DNA of 64,000 nt from Rhodoglobus sp. (GCA_025463605.1 JAODAV010000008.1:347568-411567), one strand, 5' to 3'. Positions 1 to 11,098 are shown, counted from the stretch's first letter. Program-made: numbers and translations. Notes: a model not told the origin generated them from the letters alone.

Positions 1-522
1 AAGCGCACGCACCACTCCGCGCATCCCTCTCTCGTGCCCTTCCAGGCGTTCGAGGCGAGCGACGGGTGGATCGTGATCGCCTGCCCCAAGGAGAAGTTCT
101 GGAAACGGCTCACCGCGGCGATCGATCGGCCCGACCTTGCGCACGAGTACGCGACGTTCACTGATCGCCGCACCAACGCGAACGTGCTGCTGCCCATACT
201 CGACGAGATCTTCCGGTCCAGGCCGGCCGGGGAGTGGCTCGAGCTGCTGCGGACCGCGGGGGTTCCCAGCGGTCCGGTCAACTCCGTTCCCCAGGCGCTC
301 GCAGACGAGCATACGGTCGCGCGCGATCTCGTCGTCGAAACGGAACATCCGCGATTCGGCACCGTCCGTCAGGTGCGGAGCCCGGTGCGAGTGGGCGACG
401 AGCGGCCGACATATCGCCGCGCTCCCCGTCGAAACGAGGATGTCGACTATGTGCTGTGCGAGGTGCTGGGATACGACGCGGAGCGAGTCGAACGACTGGG
501 TGGTTCCGCCGCCCCTTCGTGA
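1..522 (+). CDS. CaiB/BaiF-type CoA-transferase family III, C-terminal part (5' truncated by window)
   Basis: Open from window start; protein ...PFQAFEASDGWIVIACPKEKFWKRL...LLRTAGVPSGPVNSVPQAL... typical of the family III CoA-transferase C-terminus. Confidence 0.85.
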   Translation, partial: KRTHHSAHPSLVPFQAFEASDGWIVIACPKEKFWKRLTAAIDRPDLAHEYATFTDRRTNANVLLPILDEIFRSRPAGEWLELLRTAGVPSGPVNSVPQALADEHTVARDLVVETEHPRFGTVRQVRSPVRVGDERPTYRRAPRRNEDVDYVLCEVLGYDAERVERLGGSAAPS

Positions 523-1727
523 ACGCCGGCAGTCGACCAGAGCGCGTGCTGCGCCATGAGGGCGAGCTTGCGCAGCAGGGTGACTGCTTGGGGCGAGAAG
601 TCGCGGGGCTGGTCATCCATGATGCACAGAGTCCCGACACGAGCGCCGTCGGGACTCTCGATGGGGTAGCCGGCGTAGAACCGAATCTTCGGCGACCCAC
701 TGACGAGCGGGCAGAACTGGAACCGCATGTCTTTGCTGGCATCGCGCACGACGAAGTGTCCTCCTCGACTGATGGTGACGTCGCAGAAGGCGGTGGACCG
801 CTCCGTTTGGTTGACATCGATGCCGGTGCTGGCCTTGAACCACAGGCGATCACCGTCAACGAACGTCAGTGCGGCCGCGCTCGTGCCGAACAGGTCCCGG
901 GCGAGCGCGGCGATCTCGTCAAATTGCTTCTCCGGCGGGGTGTCGAGGATGCCGAGTCGCTCGAGTGAGCGCTGTCGCGCCTCCTCGTCCTGGCGATCCC
1001 GACCCCCCTGGGTCCGAATGTTCGTGTCGGCGACGAGCCGGTGGGCGAGCGGGCCGGCGATGAACCGCGCCCAGTCCGCGTACGTTGCAGCACTCCTGTG
1101 GCGCTCGAGGTCTGTGGCGGGTCCAGGATCGAAGGGTAGGTAAGTCGCGTTGTCGCGCGCGCTGCACAGGACGCGCGACTGTTCGTTGAGCTTTCGCGCT
1201 TGCCGGTCGGCGAGTGGGGCAACCATCGGTGGGAAGTGCAGGATAGAAGCCATCGGCGGAATCCCCAGCACGAACGTGTGCAGGCCAATCGATCCCGAGC
1301 GCTCGGAGTGGTCGAGTAGTGCCGCCAGTGCACGTCGCCACTGTCGCACGGGTGTCAGCCGAAGCGCATCATTGTTGCCGAGGGTCAGTACGACGGCGTC
1401 GAAGCGCTCGAGCTGCAACCCCGCGAGCGCTTCTCGAGCTGAACCTGCGGTCAAATCCACGGCGGCGCGAATCTCCAGATCCACCCCGCGGCCCGTCAGC
1501 GCGGATACCTGCTGCGCAACGTGGCCGGAGAGCGCGAGGCTATGGCTGAGCACGCCGTAGCCGACGGCCGGCCCGTTTCCGAGCAGTAGGAGTCGGCTGG
1601 GATTGGCACCGACGGCGTGAACGAACGGCGCATCGACGGGTCGAGGCAGGGACTTCCAGGCGCGCAATGCTGAGGCGTACCAGACTCGGATCCAGGGGCG
1701 CGCCATCGCGATCACCAGCTGCAACAA
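447..1727 (-). CDS. SGNH-hydrolase-like domain fused to GAF domain
   Basis: 426 aa ORF; N-terminal SGNH-like blocks (LTLGNNDAL, ...ERHRSAATYADWARF) and C-terminal GAF (LGILDTPPEKQFDEIAALARDLFGTSAAALTFVD...FYAGYPIESPDGARVGTLCIMD). Confidence 0.8.
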   Translation of the reverse strand: MLQLVIAMARPWIRVWYASALRAWKSLPRPVDAPFVHAVGANPSRLLLLGNGPAVGYGVLSHSLALSGHVAQQVSALTGRGVDLEIRAAVDLTAGSAREALAGLQLERFDAVVLTLGNNDALRLTPVRQWRRALAALLDHSERSGSIGLHTFVLGIPPMASILHFPPMVAPLADRQARKLNEQSRVLCSARDNATYLPFDPGPATDLERHRSAATYADWARFIAGPLAHRLVADTNIRTQGGRDRQDEEARQRSLERLGILDTPPEKQFDEIAALARDLFGTSAAALTFVDGDRLWFKASTGIDVNQTERSTAFCDVTISRGGHFVVRDASKDMRFQFCPLVSGSPKIRFYAGYPIESPDGARVGTLCIMDDQPRDFSPQAVTLLRKLALMAQHALWSTAGVHEGAAEPPSRSTRSASYPSTSHST

Positions 1728-1824
1728 GACAACGACCCCCGACCGAGAACATTCGGATCGCCGTGTCGGGTACTGGCTCTCCCTCGGCCCAGTGTAGCGG
1801 CCGCAGTCGGCGGGGCTTCAGGAG

Positions 1825-2166
1825 CTAGACCTCGACGTTGTACGACGTGATGCGAATGACGAGCCCGTCGGCGAAGTCGTAGATGTCGCACGAGCGCACC
1901 GTCGAGACGTCGCCGTCGGCCTCCGTGTAGTCGGCGAGGCTGTCCACTACGACGGCGTTCTCGCTCACGATCGTGCGGAACTCCCGGAAGTCGGTGCGCA
2001 CCTCCTCGAGGTATTCGGCTGACTCGATGCACTCCTCGATCACGGCCTCCTTGCCGATGAGCGGGTCGGTGCCCACGTTCACCCACTCGATGTCGTCGGC
2101 GAGATATGGCTCGGCTTCGGTGAAGCGATGGCTGGAGAATGCGCGGGCGATCTCTTCGAGGGTCAT
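1825..2166 (-). CDS. SnoaL/NTF2-like fold protein
   Basis: 113 aa; MTLEEIARAFSSHRFTEAEPYLADDIEWVNVG... Confidence 0.7.
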   Translation of the reverse strand: MTLEEIARAFSSHRFTEAEPYLADDIEWVNVGTDPLIGKEAVIEECIESAEYLEEVRTDFREFRTIVSENAVVVDSLADYTEADGDVSTVRSCDIYDFADGLVIRITSYNVEV

Positions 2167-2287
2167 CTTCCGAATCTAGGGCGCAACGGTGCTCAGCGCA
2201 GCACCTCGTGATTGTCGGGCATACGCCGCCGCCCCGCAGTACCCCATCACGTGCCTCTCGCCCGCGAGCATAGAATCGTTGACGCCA

Positions 2288-2369
2288 GCGGGAGTGGTGA
2301 AATTGGCAGACACGCAGGATTTAGGTTCCTGTGCTTTCGAGCGTGCGGGTTCAAGTCCCGCCTTCCGCA
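2288..2369 (+). tRNA. tRNA-Leu (anticodon TAG)
   Basis: Acceptor GCGGGAG/CTTCCGC, anticodon stem CAGGA/TCCTG with loop TTTAGGT, T arm GCGGGTTCAAGTCCCGC; CCA not encoded. Confidence 0.93.
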
Positions 2370-2435
2370 CCGAGCACGGGCATTCCCGGCGGGCTCTAGT
2401 ACCCTGTCAGGAACCCCAACGACTGGAGTACCGCC

Positions 2436-3194
2436 TTGCTGCCTGCCGCCCTCGTGCCAGCCGCCCTCATCCCCTGGCTCGATCCCGAGAACCTCATCGA
2501 GGGGTTCGGCGCATTCGCGCTGCTCGGCATCTGCTTCATCGTCTTCGCGGAGACCGGGCTGCTCGTCGGCTTCCTGCTGCCAGGCGACACCCTCCTCATC
2601 ATCTCGGGCGTGTTGACCTTCTCCGGTGTGATCGGATACCCCATCTGGCTGGTCTGCCTGTGTATCTCGGTTGCGGCATTCCTCGGCGGTGAAGTCGGGT
2701 ATCTCATTGGCCACAAGGTGGGTCCGCGCATCTTCGAGCGCAGGGAGACGGGGCTTTTCAGTCTCGAGAACGTCAGGCGCACCAACGGCTTCTTCGAGCG
2801 CTTCGGCGGTCTCGCCGTGATCATCGCGCGCTTCGTTCCCATCGTGCGCACTTTCGCGCCCGTGGCGGCGGGCGTCGGCCACATGAACTATAAGAAGTAC
2901 TCGCTCTACAACGCGATCGGCGCCCTCATCTGGGGCTCGGGTCTCACGTTCGCGGGATACCTCCTGGGGTTCATCCCGCCGCTCGCGGCATTCGTGACCG
3001 AGTACATCGACGTCATCCTGCTCGGTGCCGTCGCCGCGACGCTCATCCCGACGATCTACCACTACATCCAGTCGTCGATGAAGGCGCGCAAGAAGCGCCT
3101 CACGGATGCCGCTGCGGTCGAGCCGATCAGCGACGAAGAGGCCGCGGCACTCGTGCTCGACGAGAAGAAGTTCGACCAGCGGATCGGCGACTAA
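2436..3194 (+). CDS. DedA family membrane protein
   Basis: 252 aa; FAETGLLVGFLLPGDTLLIISG...GGEVGYLIGHKVGPRIFER...RFGGLAVIIARFVPIVRTFAPVAAGVGHM. Confidence 0.9.
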   Translation: MLPAALVPAALIPWLDPENLIEGFGAFALLGICFIVFAETGLLVGFLLPGDTLLIISGVLTFSGVIGYPIWLVCLCISVAAFLGGEVGYLIGHKVGPRIFERRETGLFSLENVRRTNGFFERFGGLAVIIARFVPIVRTFAPVAAGVGHMNYKKYSLYNAIGALIWGSGLTFAGYLLGFIPPLAAFVTEYIDVILLGAVAATLIPTIYHYIQSSMKARKKRLTDAAAVEPISDEEAAALVLDEKKFDQRIGD

Positions 3195-3198
3195 CCGT

Positions 3199-3744
3199 CT
3201 AGTCCGAAGCGCCCAGCCGGGCGCGCAGCGCATCCATTCCCTGCTGCCCGCCACGGCGCACGTCGATCTCGCCGTCTTTGAGCAGCGGACGGATGGCATC
3301 GAGGTGCTCGAGCGTTCCCACGGATCCGAGCGCTCGCGCGGCAGCGGCACGCACTCGCGCGACCTCGTCGGTCAGTAGGCCCTCGAGCACGGGCGCCACG
3401 GGCAGCTCGCGGGCGGCCGCGACTCGGGCCCCCATCTCGCGCACGCGCCAGGCCTGGTTGTGCAGCGCTGCAGTGACGGCTTCCTCGGCCGAGTCGTCCC
3501 ACACGTAGAGCAGCGCCCGTGTGCCCCACAGCTCTGGCCAGTAGAGCACCGGCGCACCGTCGAGGATGCCGCGAGCGTGTTCCCCGCCGACGTAGAGCAG
3601 AAACTCCTCACCCTCGTTGTTGCCCGCGATGAGGGATACCGCACGCAGCACGACCGCGGACTCGCCGTAGAGCTCCACCGCGGCGGCGATGCGCTTCTCG
3701 ATCGGCAGGTCGACGGGGACTTCGGCGGGAGTTGCTGGCACCAT
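3199..3744 (-). CDS. HEAT-repeat domain protein
   Basis: 181 aa; C-terminal EVARVRAAAARALGSVGTLEHLDAIRPLLKDGEIDVRRGG. Confidence 0.7.
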   Translation of the reverse strand: MVPATPAEVPVDLPIEKRIAAAVELYGESAVVLRAVSLIAGNNEGEEFLLYVGGEHARGILDGAPVLYWPELWGTRALLYVWDDSAEEAVTAALHNQAWRVREMGARVAAARELPVAPVLEGLLTDEVARVRAAAARALGSVGTLEHLDAIRPLLKDGEIDVRRGGQQGMDALRARLGASD

Positions 3745-3750
3745 CCCACC

Positions 3751-4413
3751 CTACGTGCTGCGCGCGATCACCCAGATGCTCGCGAGAGCGTCGTCGGAGA
3801 GCTCCCGGTCACCGCTCGGCGTCGTGACCGTGGCACCGAAACTCGAGCGCTGCCGCACCGTCAGTTCCGTATCGAGCGCGATGCCTTCCGCGGCGAGGTG
3901 CCGGAGCACGAGCGGATCGCGGTCGCTGATGCGGGCGACAGCACCGGCGAAGCCGGGTTCCGCGAGCGCCAGCTGCAGGGCATCCGGTCTCTGCACCGTG
4001 CCGTCTTCGGCCGGGATGGGGTCACCATGCGGGTCGCGCACCGGATGCCCGAGCTGGGCGTCGATCGCGTCGAGCAGCCGGTCGCTCATCGAATGCTCGA
4101 GCACTTCCGCTTCGTCGTGCACTTCGTCCCAGGTGTAGCCGAAGTGCTGCACGAGCCAGGTCTCGATGAGCCGGTGCCGGCGCACCATGCGCAGTGCGAG
4201 TGCGGTGCCATCCGCGGTCAACTCGATCGCACCGTACGGGCGGTGGTCGACGAGCCCCTGCGCCGCGAGCTTCTTGACCATCTCGGTGACCGACGAGGCC
4301 GCGAGCCCCAGGCGCGCGGCGAGAGCGCTCGGGGTGATCTTCTGCGGCTGCCACTCGGTGTGGGCATAGATGACCTTGACGTAGTCCTCGATGGCCGTGG
4401 GCGCGCCGGGCAT
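3751..4413 (-). CDS. mntR: DtxR/MntR-family metal-dependent transcriptional regulator
   Basis: 220 aa; AIEDYVKVIYAHTEWQ...LAARLGLAASSVTEMVKKLAAQGLV, C-terminal FeoA/SH3-like; directly downstream of mntH. Confidence 0.85.
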   Translation of the reverse strand: MPGAPTAIEDYVKVIYAHTEWQPQKITPSALAARLGLAASSVTEMVKKLAAQGLVDHRPYGAIELTADGTALALRMVRRHRLIETWLVQHFGYTWDEVHDEAEVLEHSMSDRLLDAIDAQLGHPVRDPHGDPIPAEDGTVQRPDALQLALAEPGFAGAVARISDRDPLVLRHLAAEGIALDTELTVRQRSSFGATVTTPSGDRELSDDALASIWVIARST

Positions 4414-5661
4414 CTACAGCCCCGATACGACGAGCACGATGAGGAGAACGTTGAGCACCGTGATGAGCCCGGCCGAGATCCAGCCCGCCCAGCGCAGCCA
4501 CGGGGCGTTGACGAACTCCCCCATGTCTTTCTTCGAGCTCGCGAGTGCAACAAGCGGAATGAGCGCGAACGGGATACCGAAGCTCAGCACGACCTGGCTC
4601 AGCACGAGCGCGTTGGTCGGGTCGAACCCGACCGCGAGAACGATGAGTGCGGGGATGAGGGTGACGGCCCGCCGCAGCAGCACGGGAATCCGCAGCTTGA
4701 GCAGCCCGCCCATGATCGACTGGCCGGCGTAGGTTCCGACGCTCGTCGACGCGAGCCCCGAAGCGAGCAGCCCGACCGCGAACACGACACCGATCGCAGG
4801 ACCCAGTGTGGAGACGACGGCAGCGTGCGCGCCCTCGATGGTGTCCGTGCCCTCGATGCCCCTGAGCGCGGATGCCGCGAGCAGCAGCATCGAGATGTTG
4901 ACGGCCCCGGCGATGAAGAGTGCCGCGCCGACGTCCCATCGCGTGCCGCGCAACAGAGCCCGGATGCGCACGGGATCCGTCGTGACGCCGTGCCGGTCGC
5001 GGGCGAGCGCCGAGTGCAGGTAGATGACGTGCGGCATGACGGTCGCGCCGAGCATGCTCGTCGCGAGTAGCACGGAGTCGGAGCCCTGGAAGCGCGGCAC
5101 GATGCCGCCGATCGCCTCGCCCGCGTCGAGCCCGCTGACGAATAGGCCGGACACGAAACCGACCACGATCACGGCGAGCAGGGTGACGATGACGATCTCG
5201 AACGACCGCTGCCCGCGCCGCGACTGTACGGTGAGCAGCACCATCGAGGCGATCCCCACGATGAACCCGCCGAGAAGCAGCGGGATGCCGAACAGCAGGT
5301 TCAGCGCGATCGCGCCGCCCAGCACTTCCGCGATGTCGGTCGCGGCGGCGACGAGCTCGGCCTGCACCCAGTACATGCGCCGCGGACCGGTCTTGAGTCG
5401 CTCGCCCAGTATCTCCGGAAGGCTTTGCCCCGTGACGATCCCGAGTTTCGCCGACTGGTACTGCACGAGCACGGCGATGGCGTTGGCGACGACGAGCACC
5501 CACAGCAGGAGGTAGCCGTAGCGGGCTCCCGCAGTGAGGTTGGCGGCGACGTTGCCTGGGTCGACGTAGGCGATCGCTGCGACGAAGGCGGGGCCGAGCA
5601 TGAGCAGGGTCGCGCGAGCTCGGGTCGGCGGCGCGACAGTCAGAAGGGCAGATTTCGGCAC
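4414..5661 (-). CDS. mntH: Nramp-family Mn2+/divalent metal transporter
   Basis: 415 aa; GPAFVAAIAYVDPGNVAANLTAGARYGYLLLWVLV and MPHVIYLHSAL motifs; GTG start. Confidence 0.95.
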   Translation of the reverse strand: MPKSALLTVAPPTRARATLLMLGPAFVAAIAYVDPGNVAANLTAGARYGYLLLWVLVVANAIAVLVQYQSAKLGIVTGQSLPEILGERLKTGPRRMYWVQAELVAAATDIAEVLGGAIALNLLFGIPLLLGGFIVGIASMVLLTVQSRRGQRSFEIVIVTLLAVIVVGFVSGLFVSGLDAGEAIGGIVPRFQGSDSVLLATSMLGATVMPHVIYLHSALARDRHGVTTDPVRIRALLRGTRWDVGAALFIAGAVNISMLLLAASALRGIEGTDTIEGAHAAVVSTLGPAIGVVFAVGLLASGLASTSVGTYAGQSIMGGLLKLRIPVLLRRAVTLIPALIVLAVGFDPTNALVLSQVVLSFGIPFALIPLVALASSKKDMGEFVNAPWLRWAGWISAGLITVLNVLLIVLVVSGL

Positions 5662-5669
5662 ACCGAAAT
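5652..5669. promoter_or_regulatory. Putative MntR operator over mntH promoter/start
   Basis: Perfect 7-bp inverted repeat ATTTCGG-CACA-CCGAAAT spanning the GTG start; -10-like TAATAT on the minus strand (5673-5668) 6 nt before GTG. Confidence 0.6.
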
Positions 5670-5724
5670 ATTAACCCCGCGCGAGCACCACGAGGCGGTG
5701 GAAGGCCAGAAACTTCAGCGGTTC

Positions 5725-6348
5725 TTACGGCTCGAGTTCGTGCCGCACGACGGGCATGATCGCCTCGAAGGCTTTAGCCCGGTGGCTTATGGCGTTCTTC
5801 TCGTCCGCGCGCAGTTCCGCGGAACTCACCGAGAGCCCGACTGGCTTGAAGATCGGGTCGTAACCGAAACCGTTGGCCCCGGTTGGCTCGTGCAGCATCG
5901 TGCCGTGCCAGATTCCGAGTTCCACGAACTCCCGCGAAGGCTCGGCGGGTGCATCCGGACCCACCGATCCCGGCCGCGCCGGGATCACGAGAGCAGCGGC
6001 ACACGTAAAGTGCGCGGCGCGGTTGGGCTGGCCGCGAAGGTTCTGGAGCAGAAGTGCGACGTTGTCTGCGTCGTCCCTCGTGCCCGCGTAGCGAGCCGAG
6101 TGGATGCCCGGCGCGCCGTCGAGCGCATCGACGGAGATCCCGGAGTCGTCGGCGAGCGCGGGCAGCCCCGTGAAGGCGCACGCGGCACGCGCCTTGATGA
6201 GCGCATTCTCCTCGAATGTCTCGCCATCCTCGACCGGCTCGGGTCCCTCATAGCCGACGAGCTCGAACCCCTCGAGGGCATCCCCGAGGATGCGGCGCAG
6301 CTCCTCGACCTTGTGCGCGTTGTGGGTGGCGAGCACAAGCTGGATCAT
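5725..6348 (-). CDS. rdgB: RdgB/HAM1 non-canonical purine NTP pyrophosphatase
   Basis: [21 protein letters not shown]...[28 protein letters not shown]...[11 protein letters not shown]. Confidence 0.95.
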   Translation of the reverse strand: MIQLVLATHNAHKVEELRRILGDALEGFELVGYEGPEPVEDGETFEENALIKARAACAFTGLPALADDSGISVDALDGAPGIHSARYAGTRDDADNVALLLQNLRGQPNRAAHFTCAAALVIPARPGSVGPDAPAEPSREFVELGIWHGTMLHEPTGANGFGYDPIFKPVGLSVSSAELRADEKNAISHRAKAFEAIMPVVRHELEP

Positions 6349-7070
6349 GCGCCCAGCGTCTCCACTTGCAGCTTCGTGAGGTCGGCAATCCCGCCCACGG
6401 CCAGGTCGAGCAGCGCGTCGAGCTCGCGCCGGTCGAACGGTGCGGCCTCGGCGGTGCCCTGCACCTCCACGAATAGGCCGCGGCCCGTGACGACGACGTT
6501 CATGTCGGTCTCGGCCCGCACGTCTTCGACGTAGGCGAGGTCGAGGAGCGGTTCGCCATCGACGATGCCCACGCTCACGGCCGCGACGCTGTCGTGCAGC
6601 GCTCGCGCGTTCTTGCCGATGAAGCCTTTGCCGCGCCCCCACTCGATCGCGTCGGCGAGCGCGACGTAGGCGCCCGTGATCGCGGCGGTGCGCGTTCCGC
6701 CGTCGGCCTGAAGCACGTCGCAGTCGATCACGATGGTGTTCTCGCCGAGGGCCTTGGTGTCGATGACGGCCCGCAAGCTGCGCCCGATGAGGCGCGAGAT
6801 CTCGTGGGTGCGCCCACCTATCTTGCCCTTGACCGACTCCCGGTCCATGCGGTCGTTGGTCGAGCGGGGCAGCATCGCATACTCGGCGGTAACCCAGCCC
6901 TTGCCCTTGCCGGTCAGCCAGCGCGGAACGCCGTTCGTGAAGGATGCCGTGCACAGCACCTTCGTGCGCCCGAACGAGATGAGCGCGCTGCCCTCCGCCT
7001 GCTCGCTCCAGCCGCGCTCGATCGTTACTTCACGGAGCTGGTTGGACTCACGGCCGTCACTGCGGGTCAT
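6345..7070 (-). CDS. rph: Ribonuclease PH
   Basis: [17 protein letters not shown]...[15 protein letters not shown]...[21 protein letters not shown] overlap with rdgB. Confidence 0.97.
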   Translation of the reverse strand: MTRSDGRESNQLREVTIERGWSEQAEGSALISFGRTKVLCTASFTNGVPRWLTGKGKGWVTAEYAMLPRSTNDRMDRESVKGKIGGRTHEISRLIGRSLRAVIDTKALGENTIVIDCDVLQADGGTRTAAITGAYVALADAIEWGRGKGFIGKNARALHDSVAAVSVGIVDGEPLLDLAYVEDVRAETDMNVVVTGRGLFVEVQGTAEAAPFDRRELDALLDLAVGGIADLTKLQVETLGA

Positions 7071-7945
7071 TGCGCTTCTCTCTGTAGTGGTAGGTGCACT
7101 GCACCGGTATCGAAGTTCTCCACCCGCACGACCTCGGGGCCGAGGAAGCGGGATGCGAGTCGCTTGAAAGCGTCTTTGTCGGGGCCGGTCGCCTCGAAGG
7201 CGTGCGTCGCCGCGCCGGGCGCACGCCGTTCGAGGTCGTGCGCGACAAGAGTGCGGTAGACGTCGTACGCCGTCTCTTCGGCGCTCGAGACGAGCGCGAC
7301 CGAGTCGCCCATGACGTACTGGATGGCCGCGGACATCAGCGGGTAGTGGGTGCACCCGAGCACGAGGGTGTCGATCTGCGCGGCCTTGAGGGGCGCGAGG
7401 TACTCCTCGGCGACCGCGAACAGCTCGGCCCCGCTCGTGATGCCGGCCTCCACGAACTCGACGAAGCGCGGGCAGGCTCGAGTGAATATTTCGAGGTCGG
7501 ATGCCGCCGCGAACGCATCCTCGTAGGCCATCGACTTGATCGTGCCGACCGTTCCGATGACGCCGACCCTGCGGTTCCTGGTCTGGCGCACCGCTGCCCT
7601 GACCGCGGGTTGGATCACCTCGACCACGGGGATCCCGTAGCCGTCGGTGAACCGCTCACGGGCATCCCTCAGCATCGCGGATGACGCCGTATTGCAGGCG
7701 ATCACGAGCAACTTCACCCCCTCGGCAACGAGGTCGTCCATCACTGCGAGCGCGTAGCCGCGCACTTCGGCGATGGGCTTGGGTCCGTACGGCGAGTGCA
7801 CCGTGTCGCCCACGTAGAGGATCGATTCGCGCGGCAGCTGGTCGATGATCGCGCGCGCCACTGTGAGCCCGCCAACGCCGCTGTCGAAGACTCCAATAGG
7901 CGCGCCGGTCACCTGAGAAAGCGTACCCGGTAGCCTCGAACTCAT
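7067..7945 (-). CDS. murI: Glutamate racemase
   Basis: [19 protein letters not shown]...[13 protein letters not shown]...[10 protein letters not shown]; start uncertain (GTG at 7912 also plausible). Confidence 0.93.
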   Translation of the reverse strand: MSSRLPGTLSQVTGAPIGVFDSGVGGLTVARAIIDQLPRESILYVGDTVHSPYGPKPIAEVRGYALAVMDDLVAEGVKLLVIACNTASSAMLRDARERFTDGYGIPVVEVIQPAVRAAVRQTRNRRVGVIGTVGTIKSMAYEDAFAAASDLEIFTRACPRFVEFVEAGITSGAELFAVAEEYLAPLKAAQIDTLVLGCTHYPLMSAAIQYVMGDSVALVSSAEETAYDVYRTLVAHDLERRAPGAATHAFEATGPDKDAFKRLASRFLGPEVVRVENFDTGAVHLPLQREAQ

Positions 7946-9269
7946 GAGCACGCCGTCGATGAGCACGCCGTTGATCAGCACAGCGCTGCTCACCGATCGC
8001 TATGAACTCACGATGCTGGATGCCGCGCTGGGCAGCGGCACACACGAGCGCGAGTGCATCTTCGAGGTGTTCGTCCGCCGCCTTCCCGACTCTCGACGCT
8101 ACGGGGTCGTCGCCGGAACGGGCCGGCTGCTGTCTCTCATCGAGCAGTTCCGATTCGGGGATGCCGAACTCGCGTTCCTGCGTGACAACGCGGTCGTGCG
8201 CCCGCAGACCCTTGACTGGTTGGCTGACTACCGCTTTCGCGGCAGCATCTCCGGCTATCAGGAGGGCGACCTGTATTTCGCTGGCTCCCCCGTTCTCGTC
8301 GTGGACGGCACCTTCGCCGAGGCCGTGCTGCTCGAGACGATCACGCTGAGCGTGCTCAACTACGACTCCGCGGTCGCCGCTGCGGCGGCGCGAATGGTGT
8401 CGGCGGCTTCGGGCCGGCCGCTCGCCGAAATGGGATCCCGTCGAGCGAGCGAGCGCGCCGCGGTCGCCGCCGCGAGGGCGGCGTTCATCTCCGGCTTCGG
8501 CGCGACGAGCAATCTGCAGGCGGGCGCCAGGTGGGGCATCCCGACAATGGGCACTGCCGCGCACTCATTCACGCTGCTGCATGACAGCGAAGAGGAGGCG
8601 TTCCGCGCCCAGGTCGCGGCCCTCGGGCCGGGCACGACGCTGCTCGTCGACACGTATGACGTCGAGGCGGCCGTGCGGCTCGCCGTGGACGTCGCCGGGC
8701 CCGAGCTTGGCGCGGTACGCATCGACTCGGGCGATCTCCCGGCGCAGGTCGCTGCCGTGCGTTCGCTGCTCGACTCGCTCGGCGCCACGGGTACGAAGAT
8801 CACCGTCACCAACGATCTCGACGAGTATGCGATCGCGTCACTTCGCGCAGCGCCGGTCGACTCTTTCGGCGTCGGCACTGCGGTCGTCACCGGCTCAGGG
8901 CAGCCCGCCGCGGGAATGATCTACAAGCTGGTCGCGCATCGGGACGGCGGTGGCGAGTGGGTGAGCGTGGCCAAGAAGTCAGCGGCGAAGGCCACCATCG
9001 GCGGACGCAAGTTCCCCGTCCGCTCGCTCGGAGCATCCGGCATCGCCGAAGCGGAGACGATCTACGTCGACGATCCCCCGACTGCGACGAAGCGCGAACG
9101 CGGCCTCCTCGTGCCGTTGATGACCGACGGTGTCGTCAACGAGCGCTTCACGGGCCCCGAGGGTACGGCGCTCGCGAGGGAGCACCACGAGCGGGCGATG
9201 GCCGAGATGCCGGATGACGCGTTGCGCCTCAGTCGCGGTGATCCGGCGATCCCCACCATCTACGCCTAG
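7944..9269 (+). CDS. pncB: Nicotinate phosphoribosyltransferase
   Basis: [16 protein letters not shown]...[21 protein letters not shown]...[18 protein letters not shown]...RIDSGDL. Confidence 0.93.
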   Translation: MSTPSMSTPLISTALLTDRYELTMLDAALGSGTHERECIFEVFVRRLPDSRRYGVVAGTGRLLSLIEQFRFGDAELAFLRDNAVVRPQTLDWLADYRFRGSISGYQEGDLYFAGSPVLVVDGTFAEAVLLETITLSVLNYDSAVAAAAARMVSAASGRPLAEMGSRRASERAAVAAARAAFISGFGATSNLQAGARWGIPTMGTAAHSFTLLHDSEEEAFRAQVAALGPGTTLLVDTYDVEAAVRLAVDVAGPELGAVRIDSGDLPAQVAAVRSLLDSLGATGTKITVTNDLDEYAIASLRAAPVDSFGVGTAVVTGSGQPAAGMIYKLVAHRDGGGEWVSVAKKSAAKATIGGRKFPVRSLGASGIAEAETIYVDDPPTATKRERGLLVPLMTDGVVNERFTGPEGTALAREHHERAMAEMPDDALRLSRGDPAIPTIYA

Positions 9270-9280
9270 GCGTACGGCAC

Positions 9281-9541
9281 CTAGCTGTTGAGCTTGTCGT
9301 AGATCTCTTTGCAGGTGGGGCACACCGGAAACTTCTCGGGGTCCCTACCGGGCACCCAGAGCTTGCCGCACAGCGCGCGCACCGGCTTGCCCGTGAGTGC
9401 CGACTCCATGATCGCGTTCTTGGGAGCGTAATGGGCGAAGCGCTCGTGGTCGCCCTCCTCCACCTGCTCGCGGTTGAGCAGCTCTTGGAGCTCGCGGTCG
9501 AGAGTGTCGGTCCCGCCGCCTGGGTGGTCTGTCTGCGCCAT
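9281..9541 (-). CDS. DUF3039-type small protein
   Basis: MAQTDHPGGGTDTLDRELQELLNREQVEEGDHERFAHYAPKNAIMESALTGKPVRALCGKLWVPGRDPEKFPVCPTCKEIYD. Confidence 0.85.
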   Translation of the reverse strand: MAQTDHPGGGTDTLDRELQELLNREQVEEGDHERFAHYAPKNAIMESALTGKPVRALCGKLWVPGRDPEKFPVCPTCKEIYDKLNS

Positions 9542-9551
9542 GCGCACGATT

Positions 9552-11098
9552 CTAGTTCTGCAGCGTGAAGGCGAGCAGTTCGGGTGCGCGACGCTTGACG
9601 ATGCGACCGCCCCAGTGCACGCCGCCGTACATCGTGAACCATCCGATCAGGATGCCCACGCCGAACGCTGCCCAGTGCCAGACGGGATTCGAGATTTCGC
9701 CGAGCAGGATGAGAGCCACGACGGGTGCCGCGGAGAGAATGGTCGCGAAGAAGGAGAGGGACTGCACGACCGAGCCCGTCGTTCCCGCGGCCTGCGGCTG
9801 CGCGAACGGGCTGTCCCCCGGATGCACCGCCGGGTACGGGAAGCCCGCGGAGATGACACTGGAAATGCCGAGGCCGACCAACAGTACGCACGCCGAGAGG
9901 CCGATCAGCCCGGGCAGGTTCGCCCAGGCCCCCGTGATCGCGACCGTGATGACGCTGCCCAGGAGAATGACGGGAATACCGACGAACAGCACGGGAACCA
10001 GGCGGCCCCAGCGGTCATCGACGCCTGAGGTGTTGGCGGAGACGTGGGTCCAGAACGCGCTGCTGTCGTAGGCCACGTCGTTGTGCACCATCCAACCGAG
10101 GAAGAGGCACATGACGGGCACGGGTACCCACGCGATGATCGCGGTCGGCACTCCCGCGACCAGTAGCGCGACGATCATGATGATGGGAACGATGGGGATG
10201 ACGGCGACCGCAACACGGTAGCGGGCATCCCGGCCCCAATAGCTCAGGCTGCGGGCCGCGATGGCACCTGTCGGGCTGTCGGGCATGCGTTCGAACCAGC
10301 CGAGTCCGGAGTACAGACGCGCAGCCGCCTCGCGCTGGGGACGCACGAGCATCGCCGCCACGAGAGCCCGCCACGCGAACCAGAGCACCGCGAGGAAGGC
10401 CGCCGCGATGAGCAGCTTGAGCAATGCCATGTCGACCCGGTCGAGGGCGGCATCACCGGGGGCGCTCCACGCCGCACCGAAGGGCGTCCAGGCCGCGACC
10501 GCGGCGATGCGGCGCATGATCGGCAGGCCCTGACTCTGCCAGTCGATCATCGCAAGCACCGCGATGAAGGGGGCACTGAGGGCGAGCAGCAGAACGAGCA
10601 CGATGCCGGAACCCTCGCGCGCGCGCCTCGACCCGAGAAAGGATGCCGCGATCGCGGTCGATACGCGAGCCGCCAGTACGCAGGTAGGAATGATGAGCAC
10701 CGCCGCCACGAGGGCGATGATCAGCGGCAGCGCTCCCCTGCTCCACGTCACGATCTGGGCGAGCGCGAAGGCGGTGATAACAAGACTCGGCACGCTCACG
10801 AACGCCGCGATCGCGAGCGAATACGCAAGGCGCGTGGTCGGGATTCCGAACAGGGTGAACCGTCGTGGATCGATCGTGTCGTCGATGCCGAACGCGAGTG
10901 GCAGCAGCATGAATCCGAGCACGACGAGAGTGCCGAACACGATCACGATGGTGCGCGCGATCTCGGGCGTCGTCGTTCTCAGCAGCACGAGCCCGGTCGC
11001 GACCAAGCCCGCGAGGCCGATCCCGTAGAGCAGGCTCAGGATCATGCCCACGAGCTGGATGGGGCTGCGGCGGAAGGTGTTGCCGAGCAGGGTGAGCT

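Noticed and set aside
3460-5070. 536-aa plus-strand ORF
   Set aside because: Antisense shadow of HEAT protein, mntR and mntH; composition (R/E/D/H-rich) typical of high-GC spurious frames.
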